Of a stretch of DNA of 20,429 bases, positions 1 through 6,523 are shown one piece after another. The DNA is from Suilimivivens sp963638365 (GTDB lineage: Bacteria > Bacillota > Clostridia > Lachnospirales > Lachnospiraceae). Both the position numbers and the translations under genes were made by a program. The stretch lies in the NCBI GenBank assembly GCA_963638365.1, contig CAVHRK010000081.1, forward strand, positions 1-20,429, read 5' to 3'. The first letter of the stretch is position 1. Each line of letters starts with the position of its first letter. The notes under the pieces were generated by a model. That model ran no database searches. It saw only the letters and a list, made by a program, of their open reading frames with translations, and had not been told where the DNA came from.

Positions 1-71
1 AACAAATCTCAGGGATGCTCTGTCTATTAAATTCCTACAGTAAGTTTACACGATCAAACAATTTTTCCTCG

Positions 72-100
72 TTGAAAGTCTTGTTTCTATATGCTATGAT
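72..100 (+). promoter_or_regulatory. Sigma-A-type promoter of the nitroreductase gene
   Basis: The -35 box is TTGAAA (72-77) and the -10 box is TATGAT (95-100), with a 17-base spacer. Each box differs from consensus by one base. Transcription would start near 107, giving a leader of about 40 bases before the start codon at 146. Bases 1-71 show no gene or other recognisable signal. Confidence 0.7.
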
Positions 101-145
101 AAGAAAAATATGTGAGTCGGTTTTATTGACGAAAGGAGTGTGAAT

Positions 146-688
146 ATGACCGCTAAGGAATGTATTAAAGGACGTCGCAGTATCCGCAAGTTTAAGGATC
201 AGAAGGTATCCGAAGAGCTTCTGTCCGAGATCGTTGAAACTGCTTCTTATTCTCCAAGCTGGAAACACAGCCAGATCACCCGTTATATTGCAGTAGACGG
301 TGAAAAGAAAGACCAGATCGCTGACAGTTGTGCAGAAATGTTTGCCAACAATGGTGTCATCATCAAAAATGCTCCCGTACTGATGGTCATTACTTATATC
401 AAAGGCCGCAGTGGTTATGAAAGAGATGGTTCTTTCACAACATCCAAAGGAGACCGCTGGCAGATGTTCGATACCGGTATTGCTTCCCAGAGCTTCTGTC
501 TTGCCGCATATGAACAGGGACTTGGTTCCGTGATCCTTGGTATCTTTGATGATGCGAAGGTCGCTTCCATTTTAGAACTCCCTGAGAATCAGGAAGTAGC
601 TGCTTTAATTGCTGTCGGATATCCCGACGAAGAACCCACCGCTCCCAAACGTAAACCGGTGGAGGATTTATTATCATTTATCCATTAA
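146..688 (+). CDS. Nitroreductase-family FMN oxidoreductase
   Basis: A 180-residue protein of the nitroreductase fold, which uses FMN and NAD(P)H to reduce nitro, quinone or flavin substrates in the cytoplasm; the physiological substrate is unknown. Visible support is the N-terminal RRSIRKF motif (about residues 10-16), which in this family contacts the FMN phosphate, the following SPSWKHSQ segment (about 37-44), the central aromatic-rich region, and the near-terminal VAALIAVGYPDEEPTAPKRK, typical of small nitroreductases. Length is normal for the short subfamily. An in-frame GTG at 140 would sit only one base from the GGAG of the ribosome binding site, so the ATG at 146 (seven-base spacing) is chosen. 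It has its own promoter and a hairpin terminator 10 bases after the stop, so it looks monocistronic. Nothing links it functionally to the pyr genes. Confidence 0.9.
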   Translation: MTAKECIKGRRSIRKFKDQKVSEELLSEIVETASYSPSWKHSQITRYIAVDGEKKDQIADSCAEMFANNGVIIKNAPVLMVITYIKGRSGYERDGSFTTSKGDRWQMFDTGIASQSFCLAAYEQGLGSVILGIFDDAKVASILELPENQEVAALIAVGYPDEEPTAPKRKPVEDLLSFIH

Positions 689-697
689 ACGTAAACT

Positions 698-727
698 AAG
701 GTCGAAGAGAAAACTCTTCGACCTTTT
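698..727 (+). terminator. Intrinsic terminator of the nitroreductase gene
   Basis: A perfect 12-bp stem (AAGGTCGAAGAG, 698-709, with CTCTTCGACCTT, 714-725) closes an AAAA loop and runs into TTTT. It begins 10 bases after the stop codon. Confidence 0.9.
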
Positions 728-788
728 AATGATGTACAGGAAAAAACAAGCGACCGCACAAGCGGGCATTTGTTTTTTGTACATCATT
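728..788 (+). other. Long inverted repeat with terminator-like core upstream of pyrB
   Basis: Outer arms AATGATGTAC (728-737) and GTACATCATT (779-788) pair perfectly. After a three-base bulge (AGG), arms AAAAAACAA (741-749) and TTGTTTTTT (770-778) extend the stem. The core is GC, a two-base bulge, then CCGC (754-757) and GCGG (762-765) around an ACAA loop. The core followed by a T-rich arm looks like an intrinsic terminator. It may be a second terminator after the nitroreductase, an attenuator of pyrB, or one half of a repeated intergenic element. No promoter was identified between 728 and 888. Confidence 0.6.
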
Positions 789-793
789 AACGA

Positions 794-841
794 ACATGCG
801 TCTGTCGCAAGACAGACAGAGAGTGCGAAGCACGGGCATGT
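794..841 (+). other. Candidate structured RNA: three-way junction in the pyrB leader
   Basis: Closing stem ACATGC (794-799) pairs with GCATGT (836-841). Inside are a 7-bp hairpin GTCTGTC-GCAA-GACAGAC (800-817, GNRA-type loop) and a 4-bp hairpin GTGC-GAA-GCAC (823-833), joined by AGAGA and GG linkers. A small GTC-TGA-GAC hairpin follows at 844-852. No known riboswitch or PyrR-binding consensus was recognised. It could be a leader RNA, a small RNA or a dispersed intergenic repeat. Confidence 0.5.
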
Positions 842-888
842 GAGTCTGAGACATAAAAGAAAATATACAAGACAAAAGGAGACCCCCT

Positions 889-1803
889 ATGAGACATGTA
901 ATGAGTCCACTGGATTTCAGTGTGGAAGAACTGGACCAGATCTTCAATCTGGCCAACGATATTGAACAGCACATGGACAAATACGCCCATGCCTGCGCAG
1001 GAAAGAAACTGGCAACCTGCTTTTATGAACCGAGTACCCGTACCCGGTTGAGCTTTGAATCTGCCATGTTAAACTTAGGCGGAAGCGTACTCGGATTTTC
1101 CGATGCCAACTCCTCTTCCGCTACGAAAGGAGAAAGCGTTGCGGATACCATCCGTGTCATCTCCTGCTTTGCAGACATCTGTGCCATGCGTCACCCCAAG
1201 GAAGGAGCCCCGATGGTTGCGGCAGGCCACTCTTCCATTCCGGTCATCAATGCCGGTGATGGCGGTCATCAGCATCCGACACAGACGCTCACAGACCTTC
1301 TGACCATCCGTTCCCTGAAGGGTTCAATTGGCAATTTTACCATCGGACTTTGCGGAGATCTGAAATTCGGCCGTACCGTACATTCCCTGATCCATGCACT
1401 GATGCGCTATGAAAACATCAACTTCATCTTTATCTCCCCCATGGAGCTGCGCATTCCGGATTACATTACCGATCTGCTGAAGGAAAAGAACATTCCTTAT
1501 AAGGAAGTCATCAAATTAGACGATGTCATGCAGGATCTGGACATCCTTTATATGACCAGAGTACAGAAGGAGCGTTTCTTCAACGAAGAAGATTATGTCC
1601 GACTGAAAGACTTCTACATTTTGGATAAAGCAAAAATGGAGCTCGCCAAGCCCGATATGCTGGTGCTTCATCCCCTGCCCCGTGTCAATGAAATTTCTGT
1701 GGAAATTGACGATGATCCCAGAGCGGCTTATTTCAAACAGGTACAGTATGGTGTGTATGTCCGCATGGCGCTCATTCTGACATTGCTTGAAATTCATATA
1801 TAA
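889..1803 (+). CDS. pyrB: Aspartate carbamoyltransferase, catalytic subunit
   Basis: Catalyses carbamoyl phosphate + L-aspartate to N-carbamoyl-L-aspartate, the committed step of de novo pyrimidine synthesis, in the cytoplasm. The 304-residue length matches the family. Diagnostic motifs are EPSTRTRLSFE (residues 47-57, carbamoyl-phosphate site), the SATK loop (77-80) that reaches into the neighbouring active site, HPTQTLTDLLTI (129-140), DLKFGRTVHSL (157-167) and HPLPR (261-265, aspartate-binding loop). The ATG at 889 follows AAAGGAGA with a six-base gap. The regulatory chain pyrI follows 109 bases after the stop, so the enzyme is probably a hetero-dodecamer with allosteric control like that of E. 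coli. A leader of about 160 bases with strong predicted structure precedes it and may control expression. No other pyr gene lies in the window. Confidence 0.97.
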   Translation: MRHVMSPLDFSVEELDQIFNLANDIEQHMDKYAHACAGKKLATCFYEPSTRTRLSFESAMLNLGGSVLGFSDANSSSATKGESVADTIRVISCFADICAMRHPKEGAPMVAAGHSSIPVINAGDGGHQHPTQTLTDLLTIRSLKGSIGNFTIGLCGDLKFGRTVHSLIHALMRYENINFIFISPMELRIPDYITDLLKEKNIPYKEVIKLDDVMQDLDILYMTRVQKERFFNEEDYVRLKDFYILDKAKMELAKPDMLVLHPLPRVNEISVEIDDDPRAAYFKQVQYGVYVRMALILTLLEIHI

Positions 1804-1827
1804 GCAACGCTATTCAGGCCCCCATTC

Positions 1828-1863
1828 GTAAAACAACCGCTGCTGACGCAGCTCTTGTTTTAC
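1828..1863 (+). promoter_or_regulatory. Hairpin between pyrB and pyrI, possible attenuator or processing site
   Basis: Outer arms GTAAAACAA (1828-1836) and TTGTTTTAC (1855-1863) enclose an inner stem GCTGC (1839-1843)/GCAGC (1848-1852) with a TGAC loop and a CC/TC internal mismatch. The GC core followed by a T-rich arm resembles a terminator, which would lower pyrI expression relative to pyrB. It starts 25 bases after the pyrB stop and ends 50 bases before pyrI. Its layout (A/T outer stem, GC inner stem) resembles the hairpin at 728-788. Confidence 0.6.
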
Positions 1864-1912
1864 TCATGTGCTGAAAATTTATCTATCACTCAGAAAAGAA
1901 AGGATCAAATTC

Positions 1913-2347
1913 ATGTTAAATGTAGGAAAGATCGAAGAAGGATTTGTATTAGACCATATTAAAGCAGGCAAGAGCCTCGCAATTTACCACCATCTTCAGC
2001 TGGATAAGCTGGACTGTACCGTGGCCATCATTAAGAACGCCCGCAGTAACAAGCTTGGAAAAAAGGATATTCTGAAAGTGGAATGTGATATTGATATGTT
2101 AGACCTGGATGTTCTGGCATTCATTGATCACAACATCACCGTAAATGTCATCAAGGATGGCAAGATCGTATCCAAGAAAGATCTCCAGCTTCCAAAGGAA
2201 ATCCGCAATGTCATTCACTGTAAGAACCCACGCTGCATCACTTCTATTGAGCAGGGACTTCCGCATGTATTCGTTCTGGCAGATGAAGAAAAGGAAATCT
2301 ACCGCTGCAAATACTGTGAAGAAAAATATGACGGAGAAATCCGCTAA
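1913..2347 (+). CDS. pyrI: Aspartate carbamoyltransferase, regulatory subunit
   Basis: A 144-residue zinc-binding regulatory chain that assembles with PyrB catalytic trimers and carries nucleotide-dependent allosteric control. The start MLNVGKIEEGFVLDHIKAGK is typical of PyrI, with the effector domain in about the first 95 residues. The C-terminal zinc domain has C103-x4-C108 and C132-x2-C135, the four-cysteine pattern known to bind structural zinc at the contact with the catalytic chain. The frame stays open upstream to an ATG at 1868, but the ATG at 1913 follows AAAGGA with an eight-base gap and gives a normal PyrI N-terminus, so it is preferred. Expression probably depends on read-through or processing at the hairpin at 1828-1863. 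A strong bidirectional terminator begins four bases after the stop. Confidence 0.96.
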   Translation: MLNVGKIEEGFVLDHIKAGKSLAIYHHLQLDKLDCTVAIIKNARSNKLGKKDILKVECDIDMLDLDVLAFIDHNITVNVIKDGKIVSKKDLQLPKEIRNVIHCKNPRCITSIEQGLPHVFVLADEEKEIYRCKYCEEKYDGEIR

Positions 2348-2350
2348 AAA

Positions 2351-2398
2351 AATCCCTTCTTCCCGGCTTAACCGTGCTGGGAGGAAGGGATTCTTTTA
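2351..2398. terminator. Bidirectional terminator between pyrI and the VanZ-like gene
   Basis: A 17-bp stem (2351-2367 with 2376-2392, two G-T pairs) has an eight-base loop. It is followed by TTCTTTTATT on the plus strand and by a run of T on the minus strand, so it can stop both convergent genes. The minus-strand gene's stop codon falls in the loop. Confidence 0.9.
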
Positions 2399-2901
2399 TT
2401 GGATAAATCTCTATGCGACATATGATGAATCAGATTATGAATCAATGTGATCAGGGAAACAATCGAAAAGCCCAGCATTGCCGCCGCAATACTGATCATC
2501 ATCTCATCCTGACTGTAATGTCTGGTAGGAAGATAAATCTTACATTTCTCTGTGATCCATGCAATCAGCAGCAGAACTCCCGCTGCCAGAACCGATTTTA
2601 TAATCCATGGAAGGCGTTCGGAAGACAGATGAATGGTCGCCGTACCTAAAATTCCGATGATAAAGAAAGCAATCGTTCTTCCCATCTGCCGGAAATAATA
2701 GGTGAACTTATAGAGTTCTGTCGTTGAAACGGTGTCCTTTTCATAATATTCGGTGGCAAGCTTCTCAATCACATCACTGCCAAGCTCCGCAGAACTCGTT
2801 CCGTTCTGAAACGACAAATATGCAATTGCAGCAACCGATGCCAGAAATACCACCCAGAACAAAACTGCCCAGATAATCCGGCCCCTCTTTCTTCTCTTCA
2901 T
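2368..2901 (-). CDS. VanZ-like membrane protein
   Basis: A 177-residue VanZ-family protein. VanZ of Tn1546 gives low-level teicoplanin resistance by an unclear route; most chromosomal homologues have no proven role. Visible support: a very basic start MKRRKRGRII, membrane segments at about residues 9-29, 76-92, 100-117 and 134-156, an SFQNG motif after the first span, and the family motif TEKCKIYLPTRHYSQDEM (about 117-134). The frame is open further upstream to 3030, but that extension covers the putP terminator, and the ATG at 2901 has AGGGAGA about eleven bases away, so the shorter start is chosen. An ATG at 2925 is possible but its GAGGGG abuts the codon. The last residues (RIPSSQHG) are encoded inside the terminator stem. 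No drug-resistance role is implied. Confidence 0.8.
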   Translation of the reverse strand: MKRRKRGRIIWAVLFWVVFLASVAAIAYLSFQNGTSSAELGSDVIEKLATEYYEKDTVSTTELYKFTYYFRQMGRTIAFFIIGILGTATIHLSSERLPWIIKSVLAAGVLLLIAWITEKCKIYLPTRHYSQDEMMISIAAAMLGFSIVSLITLIHNLIHHMSHRDLSNKRIPSSQHG

Positions 2902-3008
2902 TACCTTGAAATCTCCCTGAACCATTCCCCTCATATCGTTCTTTGGTACGAAATGTTTCAAAATTATTACAATGTCCATTGCGAACATTGATTCCATTGT
3001 AAAGCTAT

Positions 3009-3041
3009 AAAATGCTCCTGTCAATGTCACAGGAGCATTTT
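3009..3041 (-). terminator. Terminator of putP
   Basis: A perfect 13-bp stem, AAAATGCTCCTGT (3009-3021) with ACAGGAGCATTTT (3029-3041), has a seven-base loop. It lies 31 bases beyond the putP stop on the minus strand and ends in a T run. Confidence 0.85.
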
Positions 3042-3072
3042 AAGAAAGAATTAATGATTCAAATTGTTACAA

Positions 3073-4605
3073 TTATTTTACAGAAGCCTCTTCAAATTCC
3101 TTTACAATGGCTTCTTCCGGAGCCTTGGTTAAAAGACTTACTACAATGGTAAAAATCAGGGAAGTAATAAATGCCGGTAACAGCTCATAGATGCCAAACA
3201 CACCACCAAGCGGTGCCACCAGATACTTCCATACAAATACCATCACACCACCACTGATCATTCCGGCAAGTGCACCCTGAAAATTACATCTCTTCCAGAA
3301 CAGGGCGCAAAGAGTTACGGCACCAAACGCACCGCCAAATCCGGCCCATGCAAAACTTACGATACGGAATACGCTGGAATTCGGATCTCTTGCAAGAAAT
3401 AATGCAACCAGACTGATTCCTACAATGGTAATTCTCGCGATTAAAAGGCTCTTCTTCTCATCCAGCTTTACCTTGAAGAAATCCTGAATGATATTCTGGG
3501 ATACGGAGGATGCTGCTGCAAGCATCTGCGAGTCTGCCGTGGACATCGTTGCTGCAAGGATACCTGCAAGGATCAGACCTGCCACAATCGCAGCCAGAAC
3601 ACCATGCTGGCTGATTAAATGAGCAATCTTTACAATAATTTCTTCTGCACGGCTCGGAGAATCCAGGAATTCTATTGCACCTGCCGTTGTCATTCCATAG
3701 CCGACAAGCCCGATAAGAACTGCTACAAACATGGCAATGATCACCCAGACCGTTGCAATTCTTCTGGATAAAACAAGCTTCTTTTCATCTTCAATTGCCA
3801 TGAAACGAACCAGGATATGCGGCATACCAAAATACCCAAGTCCCCAGGCAAGCGTCGATGCAATCGTCAGTGCACTATACGGAGTAGAGCTGTTCGTCTC
3901 CCTGACATGGGATGCAAACATGGTGAGGTATCCCGGCATCTCTTTTGCATTCGAAATGACTATGTCCATACCTCCGGCCACGTGAATGCCAAAGCCCAAT
4001 ACAACAACAAGCGCAATCGTCATCACAATACTCTGTACAAGGTCTGTTGTGGAAACGGCCTTGAATCCCCCCATAATCGTGTAGCCTACAATAACTACAG
4101 CTGAAATAATCATTGCTACGGTATAATCGACACCGAACAGACTGTTAAACAGGGTTCCGCATGCTTTAAAACCGGATGCGGTATAAGGAATGAAGAATAC
4201 GATAATCACAAGAGCTGCAATCGCATTCAGAACATTCTTCTTATCATGGAATCTCTTGGAATAAAACTCCGGAATCGTAATGGCATTCAGATTACAGGAA
4301 TACCGGCGTAGCTTTCTCGAAACCAGAAGCCAGTTTAACCAGGTTCCGATTCCAAGTCCGATTGCGGTCCAGGAGGGTTCTGCAATACCGCTGAAATAAG
4401 CAAGTCCCGGGATTCCCATCAGAAGCCAACTGCTCATATCTGAGGCTTCTGCACTCATTGCTGTAACGAATGGCCCCATCTTACGGCCACCTAAATAAAA
4501 GTCGGTGCTGTCGTTGTTGTTCTTACTGAAAATAAAGCCGATTGCCAGCATACCGAGTAAATATACCACGATGGTAGCAATCATAATAAAGGTAATTGTG
4601 TTCAT
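3073..4605 (-). CDS. putP: Sodium/proline symporter (SSS family)
   Basis: A 510-residue integral membrane protein that imports L-proline with sodium ions. It has the size and roughly 13-span pattern of the sodium:solute symporter family. Key motifs: DFYLGGRKMGPFVTAMSAEASDMSSWLLMG (about residues 35-64), in which D56-M57-S58-S59-W60 matches the sodium and proline site of E. coli PutP (D55-S57 region); GGFKAVSTTDLVQ (179-191), the family signature; and ATMSTADSQML (352-362), whose S355-T356 correspond to the second sodium-ligand pair. The ATG at 4605 follows GAGGAGA at a good distance. It appears monocistronic, with a terminator on each side and a candidate operator about 40 bases upstream. Likely role is proline uptake for nutrition, Stickland-type fermentation or osmoprotection; the sequence does not say which. 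Confidence 0.93.
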   Translation of the reverse strand: MNTITFIMIATIVVYLLGMLAIGFIFSKNNNDSTDFYLGGRKMGPFVTAMSAEASDMSSWLLMGIPGLAYFSGIAEPSWTAIGLGIGTWLNWLLVSRKLRRYSCNLNAITIPEFYSKRFHDKKNVLNAIAALVIIVFFIPYTASGFKACGTLFNSLFGVDYTVAMIISAVVIVGYTIMGGFKAVSTTDLVQSIVMTIALVVVLGFGIHVAGGMDIVISNAKEMPGYLTMFASHVRETNSSTPYSALTIASTLAWGLGYFGMPHILVRFMAIEDEKKLVLSRRIATVWVIIAMFVAVLIGLVGYGMTTAGAIEFLDSPSRAEEIIVKIAHLISQHGVLAAIVAGLILAGILAATMSTADSQMLAAASSVSQNIIQDFFKVKLDEKKSLLIARITIVGISLVALFLARDPNSSVFRIVSFAWAGFGGAFGAVTLCALFWKRCNFQGALAGMISGGVMVFVWKYLVAPLGGVFGIYELLPAFITSLIFTIVVSLLTKAPEEAIVKEFEEASVK

Positions 4606-4645
4606 ATCTTCTCCTCACTTTTGTATCATTTACAGGATGCTTCTC

Positions 4646-4665
4646 TACATTAGCGTAGTAATGTA
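4646..4665 (-). promoter_or_regulatory. Candidate operator upstream of putP
   Basis: Perfect 7-bp inverted repeat TACATTA (4646-4652) and TAATGTA (4659-4665) with a six-base spacer, about 40 bases before the putP start codon. Its size and placement suit a dimeric repressor. The cognate regulator is unknown and no convincing -35/-10 pair was found beside it. Confidence 0.45.
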
Positions 4666-4672
4666 TCACCCT

Positions 4673-4703
4673 ATAAAGAAGAGCCTGTTATGCGCAGGCC
4701 CTT
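4673..4703 (-). terminator. Terminator of the zinc-ribbon DUF4870-like gene
   Basis: On the minus strand AAGGGCCTG pairs with CAGGCTCTT (one G-T pair) around a seven-base loop, followed by CTTTATAG. It lies 35 bases after the stop of the gene ending at 4739. On the plus strand one pair is an A-C mismatch, which supports minus-strand use. Confidence 0.7.
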
Positions 4704-4738
4704 CTGCATTCTTTTCGTTCACTTGCCTTAAATGGCTG

Positions 4739-5191
4739 TTATTTTAAGAAGCTGAAGCTGCGGATAATCACCGGCTCCTTTGCTTCTCCCTTGCAGATGG
4801 ATACGAAACAGATTATTTTCACTACCCAGAGTACGACATAAAAAATACCTGCTGCAATTGGAACGATCACGGTCCAGCAAAGAACTGCCGTTACAATTCC
4901 AACCAGTGTTTCAATCACAAGAAACTTAAGCGCCTGTCTTACATGGAATGAAACATACGGGGAATTCTGGCTGAGTAATGCAATCAGAATACCAATTACG
5001 CTCAACAGATATACCAGCATCGCAATGACCTTGTTATCGGATACATCCTTCGGATCAAATTCTGCGGTATGATCCCATTCCGGAGTAACCGGAGCTGCTG
5101 TATTATACGGGTTATTATAATTTGCACCACAATTTGCACAGAAGACAGCCTGATCTTCCATCTGGGCACCACATTTCGGACAAATTTTCAT
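4739..5191 (-). CDS. Zinc-ribbon protein with DUF4870/Tic20-like membrane domain
   Basis: A 150-residue protein of unknown function. The N-terminus is a double-CxxC zinc ribbon (C4, C7, C18, C21) in MKICPKCGAQMEDQAVFCANCG. A polar linker of about 30 residues follows, then three hydrophobic segments (about 55-73, 90-110 and 112-132). The segment NSPYVSFHVRQALKFLVIE between the first two resembles the conserved loop of DUF4870 proteins (membrane domain of unknown role). AGGAGG lies nine bases before the ATG at 5191. It has a strong promoter of its own (5290-5318) and a terminator, but it also lies downstream of three other membrane proteins, two of them zinc-ribbon, on the same strand, with no terminator in between. 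It could therefore be both independently and co-transcribed. Domain assignment is from pattern recognition only. Confidence 0.8.
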   Translation of the reverse strand: MKICPKCGAQMEDQAVFCANCGANYNNPYNTAAPVTPEWDHTAEFDPKDVSDNKVIAMLVYLLSVIGILIALLSQNSPYVSFHVRQALKFLVIETLVGIVTAVLCWTVIVPIAAGIFYVVLWVVKIICFVSICKGEAKEPVIIRSFSFLK

Positions 5192-5289
5192 TTGTTATTT
5201 CCTCCTCATCCTTTTTCTTAACTACTATATAGCATGATCTGCCAATTCAGAACCGATAGAATGGAATTTGTATCGCCCCGAATAGATAC

Positions 5290-5318
5290 AGTATAATACA
5301 CAATACCGGATATGGCAA
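5290..5318 (-). promoter_or_regulatory. Promoter of the zinc-ribbon DUF4870-like gene
   Basis: On the minus strand -35 TTGCCA (5313-5318) and -10 TATACT (5290-5295) are separated by 17 bases; each box has one mismatch to consensus. The start would be near 5283, leaving a leader of about 90 bases before the ATG at 5191. Confidence 0.75.
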
Positions 5319-5336
5319 ATCTTTTCTTACATCCTT

Positions 5337-5783
5337 CTATGGGGATTCGTCTATCCCCAGTTCTGCGTCAATGGCTTCTTTGGCAATCTGCCAGCCGCCC
5401 ATTTCTTCATAAGCAGCATCCATCTTCTGCTTCTCCCGTGCGGCCCGCTCTGTATCTCCTACCGTGGAAAAGGCCTTATAGAAGCTCGCCGCCTCATAAT
5501 ACTTTGCCACTCCGTAATATTCCTTCTCTTCCGCATTTCCGGTATCCCCCGATGCCGCATTCTGGTGATAGTGATCTACCAATGGGGCATAATCCTCATA
5601 CTCCACACGGCTCCTTAAGGCGTTTTCTGAAATCCGGTTGGAAAAAGCATCATGCAGATCCCCAATCATCACAACCACCGAGGCAAACAATACGATGCAG
5701 AGTACCCCGATCACACCCTTCATAATAAGAAGAATACCCTGCTGCCTTCCAATCCGCTGTTTATTCTGTAATTTTTGCGCCAT
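5337..5783 (-). CDS. Single-span membrane protein, third member of the zinc-ribbon paralogue cluster (ribbon absent)
   Basis: A 148-residue protein of unknown function. A basic N-terminus (MAQKLQNKQRIGRQQG) leads to one membrane span (about residues 17-40) and a polar, probably extracytoplasmic domain of about 105 residues. The segment VEYEDYAPLVDHYHQ (60-74) aligns by eye with DEEDYLGFHAFCEDH in the preceding gene and ENEQYAELYDFIEQG in the gene before that, so it looks like a paralogue that lacks the zinc ribbon. The frame opens at 5798, but the ATG at 5783 has GAGGAG seven bases away and is preferred. It overlaps the end of the upstream gene by 23 bases, which suggests translational coupling. 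Further helical repeats (AKYYEAASFYKAF) suggest a TPR-like fold, which is a guess. Confidence 0.7.
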   Translation of the reverse strand: MAQKLQNKQRIGRQQGILLIMKGVIGVLCIVLFASVVVMIGDLHDAFSNRISENALRSRVEYEDYAPLVDHYHQNAASGDTGNAEEKEYYGVAKYYEAASFYKAFSTVGDTERAAREKQKMDAAYEEMGGWQIAKEAIDAELGIDESP

Positions 5784-6519
5784 AGCCCATCTCCTCATAC
5801 TTCTGTTCCAGTAAAACCATTCTCTGTGCCTTGCTTAACTTCGAAAAACCTTCCGCCTCTTCCTTCGTAAGCCCCAGATAAGCCTGAAGAAGTGCTTCCA
5901 CATCCTCTTCCATCCGAAGAAGCACCTGCTCGGTATACGCTTCATCGACCGGATAGGAATCCATATTTTCCCTTGCTTTTGCAAAGTTATCGCAATAGGT
6001 CGTAAGGGACTCGATGTGGCTGTCCTTCAGTGTATCCGCTTCGGCTTCGATCATTTGGAATAAATTGTCATAGATGTAAGCATAGTGGTCGGCTGCTCTC
6101 ATAATAACCGCATAGCTTTCATACCCTTCGGTATATACACGGATATCATGGTCCTCACAGAAGGCATGAAATCCAAGATAATCCTCTTCATCAAGGTATT
6201 GATCCATCTTCGCGGTATATTCCCTGTGATATCTCTTCGCCTGCAGATCATGGACATTCCTCCGGATGGAATAGGTGTTCCTTGTCACAAACAATACCAC
6301 AAGACAAAGCACCACCAGCACCGTAATGATGACCGCATGTGCCGTAATCTCACTATAATTCTTCGTTACCTTATAAACATCGCCCTGTGTCGTATCAAAC
6401 CGGTCTTTATAGGCTTCCATGTCTTTCACATGCTGCTGCGCATGTTCATTCGGTTTTCCGCAATGCGGGCAGAAACGATCCTCTAACGATAAGTTTCCTC
6501 CACAGTATTTACAATTCAC
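5761..6519 (-). CDS. Zinc-ribbon single-span membrane protein, second of three tandem paralogues
   Basis: A 252-residue protein of unknown function. It starts with a zinc ribbon (C3, C6, C17, C20: MNCKYCGGNLSLEDRFCPHCG), has a cytoplasmic linker, one membrane span (about 60-79) and a long acidic, alpha-helical outer domain (about 85-252). KMDQYLDEEDYLGFHAFCEDH (104-124) resembles the equivalent region of the upstream gene. The start codon is GTG at 6519, four bases after the stop of the upstream gene, with AAAGGA in that gene's last codons as ribosome binding site, so the pair is tightly coupled. Zinc ribbon plus single span plus outer domain suggests a signalling or envelope-stress role, but no function is established. 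Confidence 0.75.
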   Translation of the reverse strand: MNCKYCGGNLSLEDRFCPHCGKPNEHAQQHVKDMEAYKDRFDTTQGDVYKVTKNYSEITAHAVIITVLVVLCLVVLFVTRNTYSIRRNVHDLQAKRYHREYTAKMDQYLDEEDYLGFHAFCEDHDIRVYTEGYESYAVIMRAADHYAYIYDNLFQMIEAEADTLKDSHIESLTTYCDNFAKARENMDSYPVDEAYTEQVLLRMEEDVEALLQAYLGLTKEEAEGFSKLSKAQRMVLLEQKYEEMGYGAKITE

Positions 6520-6523
6520 GTAT

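Noticed and set aside
794..888. PyrR-binding attenuator in the pyrB leader
   Set aside because: The expected PyrR loop consensus was not found and no anti-antiterminator arrangement could be built.
609..965. Plus-strand open frame of 118 codons spanning the nitroreductase end and the pyrB leader
   Set aside because: It crosses a terminator and structured leader, overlaps two real genes in another frame, and has no recognisable protein features.
2368..2901. Glycopeptide-resistance gene
   Set aside because: Only a VanZ-family protein is present, with no van ligase, dehydrogenase or dipeptidase genes; family membership alone does not show resistance.
2902..3030. Longer N-terminus for the VanZ-like protein
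   Set aside because: The extension reads through the putP terminator hairpin and has no usable ribosome binding site.
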